Below, piece after piece: positions 1 through 7,077 of a stretch of DNA of 10,598 nucleotides. The first letter of the stretch is position 1; each line of letters opens with the position of its first letter. A program made the translations under genes and the position numbers. Source of the stretch: Oscillospiraceae bacterium. Its GTDB lineage: Bacteria > Bacillota > Clostridia > Oscillospirales > Oscillospiraceae. The notes under the pieces were generated by a model. That model was not told where the DNA came from. It did no database searches and saw nothing but the letters and a program-made list of their open reading frames with translations. The stretch spans positions 1 through 10,598 of the forward strand of contig JAITGW010000042.1 in the NCBI GenBank assembly GCA_031280325.1, read 5' to 3'.

Positions 1-564
1 CGCGCGGGCAAGATGCGCGCACTCACGTATCGCGGCGCGGGTCTCCCGCTCAATCGCAAAGCCAAGCTGCGCCGAAAACCTCAGCGCGCGGAGCATTCTC
101 AGCGCATCCTCGCAAAACCGCACCGACGGCGCGCCGACGGCGCGGATAAGGCGGCGCTCTATATCCGCCATGCCGCCGAAAGGGTCGATGATCCCGCCGC
201 GCGCGCCCATTGCCATTGCGTTGACGGTGAAATCCCGGCGGGAGAGATCCCGCGAGATGTCCGCGCCAAAGCGCACGGCGGCGGGACGCCGTCCGTCATA
301 CCCGGCTTCTTGCCGGAACGAGGTTACTTCGACCTTGTTTTCGCCGCAAAACACCGTGACCGTGCCGTATCTTATCCCGGTGGGCGCTGTTTTCCGAAAG
401 AGCGCCATGACCTCGTGCGGCAGGGCGGACGCGGCGGCGTCCCAATCGCTCACCCTGCGGCTCATCATCGTGTCGCGCACGCACCCGCCGACGAAATACG
501 CCGAAAATCCGGCGGCGGAGAGCGTGTCAAGGACGCTCACGGCAAATTCCGGCGGAGAAATCAT
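1..564 (-). CDS. cca: CCA tRNA nucleotidyltransferase, N-terminal part (runs off left edge)
   Basis: This enzyme adds or repairs the 3'-CCA end of tRNAs (class II nucleotidyltransferase, poly(A) polymerase family). The frame is open for 188 codons from ATG 564 to base 1 with no stop, so the C-terminal part lies outside the window. The head domain is clear: GGCVRD at residues 26-31, the metal-binding pair D40/D42 in SDWDAAASALP, EVTSFR at 79-84, RRDFTVNAMA at 109-118 and EDALRMLRALRF at 152-163. The usual family pattern after the DxD is close to 'DIATSA'; here the Thr is Ala, a mild variation. The start is supported by AGGTGG nine bases upstream of the ATG. The gene is divergent from murC with about 98 bp between starts, and I found no convincing promoter for this strand. 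Whether it is a full CCA enzyme or an A-adding or CC-adding variant cannot be told from this fragment. Confidence 0.93.
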   Translation of the reverse strand, partial: MISPPEFAVSVLDTLSAAGFSAYFVGGCVRDTMMSRRVSDWDAAASALPHEVMALFRKTAPTGIRYGTVTVFCGENKVEVTSFRQEAGYDGRRPAAVRFGADISRDLSRRDFTVNAMAMGARGGIIDPFGGMADIERRLIRAVGAPSVRFCEDALRMLRALRFSAQLGFAIERETRAAIRECAHLARA

Positions 565-605
565 GCAATAATGCCACCTTTCGCAAAAAGTCTCATTTTT
601 CGCTC

Positions 606-634
606 TTGCACATCGCGGCGAAAAGTAATATAAT
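606..634 (+). promoter_or_regulatory. sigma-A-type promoter of murC
   Basis: The -35 is TTGCAC at 606-611 and the -10 is a perfect TATAAT at 629-634, separated by 17 bp. Transcription would start near 641, leaving a short leader of about 22 nt before ATG 663. Confidence 0.8.
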
Positions 635-662
635 CTGGTAATGATAGTAATTGGAGAAATAT

Positions 663-2054
663 ATGACAGAAGCTAAGCTTGAAAACATGATTCGCACCGG
701 GGCGCGGGCGCACCTCATTGGAATCGGCGGGGTGTCAATGTCTCCCCTTGCGCAGGTTCTGACGCGCTCGGGCGTGATTGTCACGGGCAGCGACGTTAAG
801 AAAAGCGCCGCAATTGACGCGCTGGAGCGCGATGGAATCACCGTATTCATCGGTCACAGCCGAAAAAATGTTTCCGGAGCGGAGTTTATTATCCGCACCG
901 CCGCCGCCAGGGACGACAATCCGGAGGTTTTGGAGGCTCGCGCGCTCGGCATTCCGGTGTTCGAGCGGGCGGACGCCTGGGGTCTGATCATGCGGGGGTA
1001 TAAAAACGCCGTATGCATCGCGGGAAGCCACGGCAAGACGACGACGACAAGCATGATAGCGCAGATACTTTTAACGGCAAACGCCGATCCGACCGTTATG
1101 ATCGGCGGGACGCTGCCCGCAATAGGCAGCGGGTATCGCGTTGGCGGCGGGGACACCATAGTTCTTGAGTCGTGCGAGTATTATAACTCATTCCACAAGT
1201 TTTTCCCGACGCTTTCCGTAATCTTAAACGTTGACGCCGACCATCTGGACTTCTTCGGGAGTCTGGAGGCTGTCAAGGCGTCGTTCCGCGAGTTTGCGCT
1301 GAAAACCTCGGATACGGGCAAGGTAATAATAAACGGCGACGACGAGAATACTCTTGACGCGATTGCGGGAATCGCGCGGGAGACGATTTCGTTCGGCACG
1401 GCACCCTCGTGCGACGTGTTTTGCGAGGGGCTTTCCGTGACGAGTGGCGGCTCGCGCTTTGACGTGCTCGCCGACGAGCGTGTGTATGCGCGGATTTCCC
1501 TGCGCGTTCCGGGACGGCACAATGTCCTGAACGCGCTTGCGGCGTGCGCCGCGGCGTGGACGCTTGGGGTTCCGGGCGAAGTCGTTGAGGATGCGCTGTC
1601 GCGTTTTTCCGGCGCGGAGCGCAGGTTCGAGTTCAAGGGTAAAATCAACGGCGCCGATATCTATGACGATTATGCCCACCACCCGACAGAGCTGCGCTCG
1701 CTTATCGACGCCGCCGGAAGCCTTCCGTACAAGCGCGTGCTTATCGCGTTTCAGCCGCACACGTATTCGCGCACATATTCGCATTTTTCGGATTTTGCGC
1801 GAGAGCTGTCTCGCGTCGATAAGGTATATTTGGCGGAGATTTACTCCGCGAGGGAACTCAATACCGTCGGCGTGACAAGCCGCGACCTCGCCTCCGCAAT
1901 ACCCGGCGCGGTGTACTGTCCGTCGTTTGACGACATCGTGCGGCATATCACGCGCGAGGCGCGCCCGGGCGACCTCGTCCTCACGGTCGGCGCGGGAGAG
2001 CTGGACACCGTGGGCGAGCGTCTTGCGAAAATCGGCGAAGCGTCAGCGGTTTAA
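663..2054 (+). CDS. murC: UDP-N-acetylmuramate--L-alanine ligase
   Basis: MurC is the cytoplasmic ATP-dependent ligase that adds L-Ala to UDP-MurNAc, the first amino acid of the peptidoglycan stem peptide. The 463-residue product has the usual length and the three Mur-ligase domains. An N-terminal UDP-binding Rossmann region carries HLIGIGGVSMSPLA at about 17-30. The central ATPase domain has the P-loop GSHGKTTTT (121-129, K125), then LESCEY and NVDADHLDFFG (about 189-199). The C-terminal domain has YDDYAHHPTE (334-343) and FQPHTYSRT. YDDYAHHPTE and the glycine-rich N-terminus favour MurC over MurD, MurE or MurF. An in-frame TTG at 651 would add four residues, but GGAG at 653-656 sits correctly as the ribosome binding site for ATG 663. 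A strong promoter lies just upstream. Its stop overlaps the stop of the convergent gene, and no terminator separates them. It is not in a classical division/cell-wall cluster here. Confidence 0.96.
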   Translation: MTEAKLENMIRTGARAHLIGIGGVSMSPLAQVLTRSGVIVTGSDVKKSAAIDALERDGITVFIGHSRKNVSGAEFIIRTAAARDDNPEVLEARALGIPVFERADAWGLIMRGYKNAVCIAGSHGKTTTTSMIAQILLTANADPTVMIGGTLPAIGSGYRVGGGDTIVLESCEYYNSFHKFFPTLSVILNVDADHLDFFGSLEAVKASFREFALKTSDTGKVIINGDDENTLDAIAGIARETISFGTAPSCDVFCEGLSVTSGGSRFDVLADERVYARISLRVPGRHNVLNALAACAAAWTLGVPGEVVEDALSRFSGAERRFEFKGKINGADIYDDYAHHPTELRSLIDAAGSLPYKRVLIAFQPHTYSRTYSHFSDFARELSRVDKVYLAEIYSARELNTVGVTSRDLASAIPGAVYCPSFDDIVRHITREARPGDLVLTVGAGELDTVGERLAKIGEASAV

Positions 2055-2488
2055 TACCCCAGCTCCTCCAAAATTTCCGCAGCGCCGGCGACAAAGCCGG
2101 CACAGCGTTTTTCGCGCAATTCCTCACGGTCGGCGATTTCGCGCCCCTCGGGCGTGCTGACATTCACGCCGAGCAAATCCATACAGCGTATGCAGTCAAA
2201 GCGGCGGCGGAACCGGTCGATGACCTCCGCCGTCTTTTCCTTGCATAAATATTTTTGCTCATGCTCCTCCGGCGACGAGTTGCCGTATTTCGCGCCGCAG
2301 ACAAGCGCCGCGCCGGAGAGAGCGCCGCAAAGCTCGCCGCAATACGCTCCCGCGCCGAACGCCGCGCCGAGGCGCAGCGCCGTCTCCGCGTCAATGTCAT
2401 AGTCGGCTGAGAAAACGGAAAACACCGCCTGTGCGCAATTGCAGCCGCCGTCAAAAAGCCTGACCGCAAGCTCTCCTCTCTCACTCAT
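2051..2488 (-). CDS. C_GCAxxG_C_C family small cysteine-rich protein
   Basis: This 145-residue protein has no signal peptide or membrane segment. It resembles the C_GCAxxG_C_C family, which is found mainly in anaerobes, is of unproven function and is thought to bind a metal or redox cofactor through its conserved cysteines. The family pattern is visible in order: GGCNCAQAVF (C16, C18), a Gly/Ala-rich FGAGAYCGELCGALSGAAL (C50, C54), C64, C82, then C99/C102 in CIRCMDLLG with a following PEG, and C129. The start at ATG 2488 is chosen because AGGAGG lies eight bases upstream and because the family signature begins right after it. A longer open frame reaching toward 2779 would only read the upstream gene in another frame. 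The gene overlaps the end of the carboxypeptidase-like gene by 8 bp, so the two are probably translationally coupled. Its stop overlaps the murC stop. The biochemical role is unknown. Confidence 0.85.
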   Translation of the reverse strand: MSERGELAVRLFDGGCNCAQAVFSVFSADYDIDAETALRLGAAFGAGAYCGELCGALSGAALVCGAKYGNSSPEEHEQKYLCKEKTAEVIDRFRRRFDCIRCMDLLGVNVSTPEGREIADREELREKRCAGFVAGAAEILEELGY

Positions 2489-4025
2489 CAAGAGCTCCTC
2501 CTTCATATTCGTCATCGCCGCCGTATTCATCCTCTTCGGCTTGCTCTTCGTCTTCCTCATCTTCCTCCTGTGAAGCCCTTTCCTGTGAGTCGTCCCCGGC
2601 ACAAGCTTCATACGGCGGCGCGGAAGCGTCCTCCGCGGAGGGGCCGTCCTCCGTAAAATAATCAAACGGCGCGGTAAGACTCTCCGCCGCCATTGCGCGG
2701 CGTTCCTCAATGAGCCTGCGTCGGATCGGCTCCAGCTCGCGCCTTTTCCGGCGGCGCTTGACGTTATAGCGGATGACAATCGAGAAATACAGCGTCAGTA
2801 TTCCGAAAAAACACAGAAAAATCCCGAGTCCTATTCCCCGGCTGAGCGTAGAGCGCAGCTTGTCGATGAAAAACTTTGTCCGCTCCATGCCAATCGTCTC
2901 TCCGGAAATAAGGCGCACGCGGGCAAGCTCCCGCCCGTTTACCGAAAATGAGATTTCGCCCAGTGCGTCTCCGCGTCTTATCGGCGCGCGCAAAACCTCC
3001 CCCGTCTCCTGTGAGAACACTCGAAGCGTCCTCTCGAGCATATCGTCCGTAATGTCGGAGGAGAGCAGCAGCCGAACCTCACGCTCCGGCACGGCGAGAA
3101 CGGCGTCCGTTCCCACACCGTAAGCGAGCGGAAGAGCCGTGATTGCCATACCCTCTGTCAGGGGCGTGACCCAGCGATAGTGTTCATAGCCGAACGCGAG
3201 TGTTGCTTTCGCCTGCCCGATCGCGGCGCCGCCATCTCCCGCGCCGAACACAACGGCAATCGTTTCCAATCCGTCCTTGCTTGAATATTGCGCGCTGCTG
3301 CCGCCCGAGGTAAGCCCCGCGACGGTAAACTCGTCGTACAGCTCGCTGTTCGGAAGCATTATGGCGTTCTTGTTCGTAAGCGGACGCGCGGGCGATACGC
3401 TCGTATTTGGAACGATGTGGTCGATCGTCCCCAAAATCTCCGTAAACAGAGGGTAGTTGATTCCCTCCCGCATTATAAGAAATATATCACGCGCGGTCGT
3501 TGTCTGTCCCTCGGCGCTCTGCCCGTGAGTGTTGACAAATCTCGTGCCGGACAGCAGCAGCTCCTCCGCGCGGACATTCATAAGCTCTATAAACGCGGGA
3601 ACGCTTCCGGACAAGCGCGCCGCGAGGATGTTGCACGCCTCGTCAGAGCCGCCGAGAAGCGCGCACATCAAAAGGTCGCGGAATGTCAGCGTTTCCCCGG
3701 GCGTGATTTTTACGGGGGACGGCGTGAGCATGCCGCTCACCGCCGAATCCTGCGCGGTAATGCGCGACGTGATCTGGATCGCGCCCTTTTCAAAATATTC
3801 CGCACACAGCAACAGCGTCATCAGCTTGGTGAGCGCGCCGGGTTCCGCCGCGGCGTCCGCCCCCTGCGTCAAAAGGTTTGTTCCTGTCGTTACTTCCGCG
3901 AGAAAAGCGCTGTCCGCCGCGATCTGGGGCGGGGCGGGCGCGGCGAGAACCGGCGGCGAGAACGCCGCGTGGGACATCAGTATTGCGGCGGTCAAAAAAG
4001 CCGCCAGAATTTTGGCTTTTCTCAT
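2481..4025 (-). CDS. D-alanyl-D-alanine carboxypeptidase-like protein (S11/PBP5 family), probably catalytically inactive
   Basis: This is a 514-residue envelope protein of the low-molecular-weight PBP family, whose active members trim the terminal D-Ala of peptidoglycan stem peptides. A signal peptide spans about residues 1-29, followed by the S11 fold (about 33-285), a PBP5_C-like beta domain (about 290-380), a transmembrane helix (about 398-420), a basic stretch KRRRKRR and an acidic Glu/Asp-rich cytosolic tail (to 514). The surrounding family sequence is well preserved, for example FIELMN, TRFVNTHG and TARD. All three catalytic motifs differ, however. SxxK reads ALTK (64-67), so the nucleophile is Ala. 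SxN reads GSD (126-128). KTG reads TSG (239-241). I infer a pseudoenzyme. ATG 4025 is chosen for its GGAGAAG ribosome binding site and signal peptide; the open frame reaching 4088 would start inside a repeat. It overlaps the downstream cysteine-rich gene by 8 bp. Confidence 0.88.
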   Translation of the reverse strand: MRKAKILAAFLTAAILMSHAAFSPPVLAAPAPPQIAADSAFLAEVTTGTNLLTQGADAAAEPGALTKLMTLLLCAEYFEKGAIQITSRITAQDSAVSGMLTPSPVKITPGETLTFRDLLMCALLGGSDEACNILAARLSGSVPAFIELMNVRAEELLLSGTRFVNTHGQSAEGQTTTARDIFLIMREGINYPLFTEILGTIDHIVPNTSVSPARPLTNKNAIMLPNSELYDEFTVAGLTSGGSSAQYSSKDGLETIAVVFGAGDGGAAIGQAKATLAFGYEHYRWVTPLTEGMAITALPLAYGVGTDAVLAVPEREVRLLLSSDITDDMLERTLRVFSQETGEVLRAPIRRGDALGEISFSVNGRELARVRLISGETIGMERTKFFIDKLRSTLSRGIGLGIFLCFFGILTLYFSIVIRYNVKRRRKRRELEPIRRRLIEERRAMAAESLTAPFDYFTEDGPSAEDASAPPYEACAGDDSQERASQEEDEEDEEQAEEDEYGGDDEYEGGALDE

Positions 4026-4046
4026 TTGCTTCTCCGTGGGGGGTGT

Positions 4047-4200
4047 GGTATAATATCCGTGCGGGTCGGGCGAAGCCCTCACGCGCACTCAATGCCTATA
4101 CCATTTCGCCGCTTTGCGGCTATGGTATAATATCCGTGCGGGTCGGGCGAAGCCCTCCCGCGCACTCAATGCCTATACCATTTCGCCGCTTTGCGGCTAT
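4047..4200. repeat. two tandem copies of a 77-bp structured repeat
   Basis: Copy 1 (4047-4123) and copy 2 (4124-4200) are direct tandem repeats that differ only at one base: A at 4081, C at 4158. Each unit holds two potential hairpins. One is built on GGGC-GAA-GCCC with an imperfect outer stem (4059-4088 in copy 1). The other has an 8-bp outer stem TATACCAT/ATGGTATA and an inner GCCGC-TTT-GCGGC stem (4097-4129, crossing the copy boundary). A decayed third copy follows at 4201-4215: GGTATAAT then GCGGGTC, with the intervening ATCCGT missing. Each unit also contains a TATAAT string on the plus strand. There are no inverted terminal repeats with a transposase, and no coding content. It looks like a REP- or MITE-type intergenic element, but spread elsewhere in the genome cannot be seen from here. 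Confidence 0.9.
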
Positions 4201-4245
4201 GGTATAATGCGGGTCAGAGTCTTTCAAATATGTCTGTTATATTCT

Positions 4246-4274
4246 ATTATAGCATAATTTTTCGATTAGTAAAT
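4246..4274 (-). promoter_or_regulatory. probable extended -10 promoter of the carboxypeptidase-like gene
   Basis: Reading the minus strand, a perfect TATAAT (4246-4251) is preceded by TGC, giving an extended -10 (TGnTATAAT). TTTACT lies 16 bp upstream as a four-of-six match to the -35. Transcription would start near 4239, giving a leader of about 214 nt that contains the whole 77-bp repeat array. Confidence 0.55.
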
Positions 4275-4288
4275 GGGGTGGGCTCGGT

Positions 4289-4831
4289 TTGTTGAAAATA
4301 AAACTTGAAATTGTCGTCGTCTCACTTACCGCGTTGTTTCTGGCGTTCACAATCGGACTGTTCGCCGGGCGCGCAAAGGGCGGCGGGGTTGTCATTCAGT
4401 ACAGCCTGTCGTCTCCGCCGCCCGTCACGCTTGACGCTTCGGAAATTGCGGAGCCGACAGCGACCTTTCTCTCCCCGGCAACGCTCCAAACAACCGAGCC
4501 CTCGCCGAGTCCCCTTCCGGCGCTTGAAGCCGTACCCGAACCCACCCTCGTGATCGTATCCGCGCCAGAGACTTTGCCCGCGCAGGAGTCTCCGCCGAAA
4601 ATCACAACGGCGCCGCAGTCCGGGAAAAGCGCTGACGGGAAGATACGAATTAATTACGCCACGGCGAAAGAGCTTGAGTCTCTGCCCGGCATCGGACCTG
4701 TCCTTGCCGTGCGGATTATGGAATACCGCGAGAAGCACGGCGCGTTCAAGTCTGCGGCGCAGCTTAAAAACGTGAGCGGGATAGGCGACAAGAAATACGC
4801 CGCTCTGAAGGACATGGTCACGGTAGAGTGA
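4289..4831 (+). CDS. membrane-anchored helix-hairpin-helix protein (ComEA-like)
   Basis: This 180-residue protein has an N-terminal signal anchor (about 7-27), a long Pro/Ser/Thr/Glu-rich linker (about 40-112) and a C-terminal pair of helix-hairpin-helix motifs (about 117-180): RINYATAKELESLPGIGPVLAVRIMEYREKHG then LKNVSGIGDKKYAALKDMV. The two 'xGIG' hairpins and the 'IN.ATA.EL' lead-in are typical of ComEA, the surface DNA receptor of natural transformation. The DNA-binding domain is therefore predicted to sit outside the membrane. ComEA usually has a further folded domain (SLBB) between anchor and HhH; here there is only a low-complexity linker, and no comEB/comEC gene is next to it. I therefore assign the domain architecture rather than competence. 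The start is TTG 4289 (or TTG 4292); there is no in-frame ATG upstream, and a GGGGTGGG stretch is the only ribosome-binding candidate. A 58-bp gap separates it from the response regulator. Confidence 0.8.
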   Translation: MLKIKLEIVVVSLTALFLAFTIGLFAGRAKGGGVVIQYSLSSPPPVTLDASEIAEPTATFLSPATLQTTEPSPSPLPALEAVPEPTLVIVSAPETLPAQESPPKITTAPQSGKSADGKIRINYATAKELESLPGIGPVLAVRIMEYREKHGAFKSAAQLKNVSGIGDKKYAALKDMVTVE

Positions 4832-4889
4832 CTGCCGCACGGCGGGGCAGCAAGGACGGACTATCTTTGACGCGCAAAGGAGACGCACA

Positions 4890-5576
4890 ATGAAAATTCT
4901 TGTAGTTGACGATGAGATCACGCTTGTCAAGGGAATAAAGTTTAACCTTGAATCTGAGGGCTATCAGGTTGACGCCGCCCACGACGGCGCTGCCGCGGTG
5001 TCACTCGCCGCGACCGGCGATTATGATCTAATACTCCTGGATGTTATGATGCCGAACCTCTCCGGGCTGGATGCGTGTATGCGCATACGGGAATTTTCAA
5101 ACGTGCCGATCATCATGCTCACGGCGCGCAGCGAGGATATTGACAAAATCATCGGGTTTGAGTCCGGCGCGGACGACTATTTAACAAAGCCTTTTAACGT
5201 GCTTGAGCTTAAAGCGCGGATCCGCGCGCTGCTCCGCAGGGCAAATCGCACTCTTTCAACCGCAGAGAACGGCGGCGCGCCGATCGCCGTCGGCGAGCTT
5301 ACGATAGATCCCGCGAGCAGGAACGTGAGGCGCGGCAAAACGGAGATCGACCTGACCGCGCGTGAATTTGATTTGTTTGAGCTTCTCGCAAAAAATCCGG
5401 GCAGGGTTTACAGCAGGGAGAACCTTTTGAATATCGTCTGGGGGCGCGACTATCAGGGCGACGTGCGCACGGTTGACGTGCATGTGCGCCGCCTGCGGGA
5501 AAAGCTGGAGCGAAATCCGGCTGAGCCTGTGATTCTGCTTACGAAGTGGGGCGTTGGCTATTACATTAAGGGCTAA
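4890..5576 (+). CDS. OmpR/PhoB-family response regulator
   Basis: This is a 228-residue DNA-binding response regulator, the output half of a two-component system. The receiver domain (1-120) has the acidic pocket D7/D8, phospho-acceptor D51 (LILLDVMMP), T78 (MLTAR), Y97 and K100 (DDYLTKPF). The winged-helix effector domain (about 130-228) contains LTAREFDLFELLAKNPGRV, the recognition-helix region DVRTVDVHVRRLREKL and the terminal GVGYYIKG wing. All catalytic residues are present, so it should be phosphorylated by the kinase encoded immediately downstream. AAAGGAG upstream of ATG 4890 gives a strong ribosome binding site. The sequence resembles WalR/PhoB-type regulators, but the regulon cannot be told from sequence, so no symbol is given. 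I see no promoter in the 58-bp gap before it; it may be cotranscribed with the HhH gene. Confidence 0.93.
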   Translation: MKILVVDDEITLVKGIKFNLESEGYQVDAAHDGAAAVSLAATGDYDLILLDVMMPNLSGLDACMRIREFSNVPIIMLTARSEDIDKIIGFESGADDYLTKPFNVLELKARIRALLRRANRTLSTAENGGAPIAVGELTIDPASRNVRRGKTEIDLTAREFDLFELLAKNPGRVYSRENLLNIVWGRDYQGDVRTVDVHVRRLREKLERNPAEPVILLTKWGVGYYIKG

Positions 5577-7026
5577 GGCAAACAGACGCTTGCCGCCTGG
5601 CCGACGGGTTCGTTTTTTTTCGAGCCTGCGGGTCAAGTTTGCGGCGTCTTATACGCTTATGATTGCGGTTGTGCTCGTTCTCGCGAACACATATTTTCTA
5701 ACGGCAAGCCGCGACATGATTTTCGAGGCAAAGCTGAGCTATGTGCAGAGCCAGGCGCTTATTTTAGAGTCCGCCCTGCGCGACCATGAGCGCCTGACGA
5801 TCGACAACGTTGTCCTGGTCGTCTCAAAGCTTAATATGAGCGGGCGCGTCCACGTTACGGTAATGGACGCGCGCGGGCACGTGCTGTACGATACGCTCGA
5901 CAGCGACGCCGTTATGGATTCGCATTTCTTTGACGCGCATCTATCTGAGGCGCTCGGCGGATATGAGGTTTTGTACGCCGGATTTCGGGATGGCGCGTTT
6001 GCCGCCGGGGCAATCGTCCCCGTCTCCCGCGGACGGGACGTTACAGGCGCGGTGTATGTCCACGAGACGGACAGGGAGCAGGGTGAATTTCTGCTCGGAC
6101 TTCAACGCTCTGTGCGCCAGATGACCGTCGTGGTCACAACGGTTTCCGTTCTGCTCGTCTTTTATGTTCTGTGGACGGTAATACGCCGCATCACCGGAAT
6201 TCTGCGCGCGATCGAGTATGTTCGCGAGGGTGAATACGGCTATAAGATCGCGGTTTCCGGCAGCGATGAGCTTGCTGTTCTTGGTGCGGAATTCAACAGT
6301 CTGTCCAGGCGCCTGCGCGAAACGGAGGAGCTTCGGCGCCGTTTCGTGGCGGACGCGTCCCATGAGCTTAAAACGCCTCTGGCGTCGATACGGCTGTTGT
6401 CTGACAGTATCGTGCAAAGCGACGGCATGGATACGGACACCGTGCGCGAGTTTGTCGCGGATATCGGCGCGGAGGCGGAGCGACTCGCCCGCACGACCGA
6501 AAAGCTTATGACCCTCGCGCGGCTTGATGGCGGCGCTGTAATTGCGCCCTCCCCGGTGGAGCTTTCCGCGCTTGTGACCGCAACCGTGCGCACGCTCTCC
6601 CCTCTTGCCGAGGTGGACAAAATTACGATCTCGACAGAGCTTGACGAGGACTGCGCCGTAATGGGCAGCGAGGATCCGCTGCGCGGGGTTATATTCAACC
6701 TTGTGGAAAACGCGATAAAATATAATGTGCCGGGCGGGCGCGTCACCATAACGCTGCGGCGCGGCGAAGGGCGCGTAGCTCTTACAGTTTTGGACACGGG
6801 TATCGGCGTCCCGGAAGAGGATTTGCCGCACATATTCGACCGGTTTTACCGCGTTGACAAGGCGCGCTCCCGCGCCGCAGGCGGCAGCGGTCTGGGGCTT
6901 AGCATTGTGCGCGACTCTGTACAGAAGTTCGGCGGAACGCTCCGTGCAGAGGCGCGGCATGAGGGCGGAATGCGCTTTGAGGTCTCGTTTCCGGAGGCGA
7001 ATACAGCCCTCGGCGACGCCGGCTAA
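5554..7026 (+). CDS. sensor histidine kinase, HAMP-containing
   Basis: This is a membrane sensor kinase of up to 490 residues, the partner of the preceding regulator. Transmembrane helix 1 (about 30-50) and helix 2 (about 189-210) flank an extracytoplasmic sensor domain of about 140 residues. HAMP follows (about 211-262). The dimerisation/phospho-acceptor motif is DASHELKTPLASIRLL with H270. The ATPase domain has the N box NLVENAIKYN (N386), DTGIGVPEEDLPHIFDRFYRVDKARS, and the G2 box GGSGLGLSIV. No PAS domain is evident between HAMP and the H box, unlike typical WalK or PhoR, so I leave the symbol blank. The start is uncertain: TTG 5554 overlaps the regulator gene by 23 bp and has only a GTGGGG stretch close upstream. 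TTG 5590, 12 residues later, would not overlap and has AAGG 11 bases upstream. Residue numbers here count from 5554. The sensed signal is unknown. Confidence 0.92.
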   Translation: MAITLRAKANRRLPPGRRVRFFSSLRVKFAASYTLMIAVVLVLANTYFLTASRDMIFEAKLSYVQSQALILESALRDHERLTIDNVVLVVSKLNMSGRVHVTVMDARGHVLYDTLDSDAVMDSHFFDAHLSEALGGYEVLYAGFRDGAFAAGAIVPVSRGRDVTGAVYVHETDREQGEFLLGLQRSVRQMTVVVTTVSVLLVFYVLWTVIRRITGILRAIEYVREGEYGYKIAVSGSDELAVLGAEFNSLSRRLRETEELRRRFVADASHELKTPLASIRLLSDSIVQSDGMDTDTVREFVADIGAEAERLARTTEKLMTLARLDGGAVIAPSPVELSALVTATVRTLSPLAEVDKITISTELDEDCAVMGSEDPLRGVIFNLVENAIKYNVPGGRVTITLRRGEGRVALTVLDTGIGVPEEDLPHIFDRFYRVDKARSRAAGGSGLGLSIVRDSVQKFGGTLRAEARHEGGMRFEVSFPEANTALGDAG

Positions 7027-7039
7027 GCTCTCGGTTCCG

Positions 7040-7077
7040 CGCGGAAAAATAACGCTTGACATGCGGGCTTTTCCGCG
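7040..7077. repeat. 9-bp perfect inverted repeat spanning the tRNA promoter
   Basis: CGCGGAAAA (7040-7048) is the exact reverse complement of TTTTCCGCG (7069-7077), with 20 bases between. The -35 of the tRNA promoter lies in the loop, and the right arm ends two bases before the -10. The left arm overlaps a separate 12-bp palindrome TTCCGCGCGGAA (7035-7046). It may be an operator, or a terminator for the kinase gene with a T-rich tail overlapping the promoter. Confidence 0.6.

Noticed and set aside
651-662. TTG 651 as the murC start.
   Set aside because: GGAG at 653-656 is correctly placed as the ribosome binding site for ATG 663 and would otherwise be inside the coding sequence.
2489-2779. 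An upstream extension of the cysteine-rich gene.
   Set aside because: It is only the upstream gene read in another frame, gives low-complexity Arg-rich sequence, and ATG 2488 has a strong ribosome binding site with the family signature right after it.
4026-4088. A longer N-terminus for the carboxypeptidase-like gene, beginning at 4088.
   Set aside because: It would start inside the 77-bp repeat and put residues before the signal peptide. ATG 4025 has a good ribosome binding site and gives a normal signal sequence.
3288-4207. Long plus-strand open frames opposite the carboxypeptidase-like gene, two of which end in the repeat copies.
   Set aside because: They are Arg/Ser/Pro-rich antisense shadows in GC-rich DNA without recognisable domains or ribosome binding sites.
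4047-4215. CRISPR array.
   Set aside because: The repeats are 77 bp, directly adjacent with no spacers, only two full copies, and there are no cas genes.
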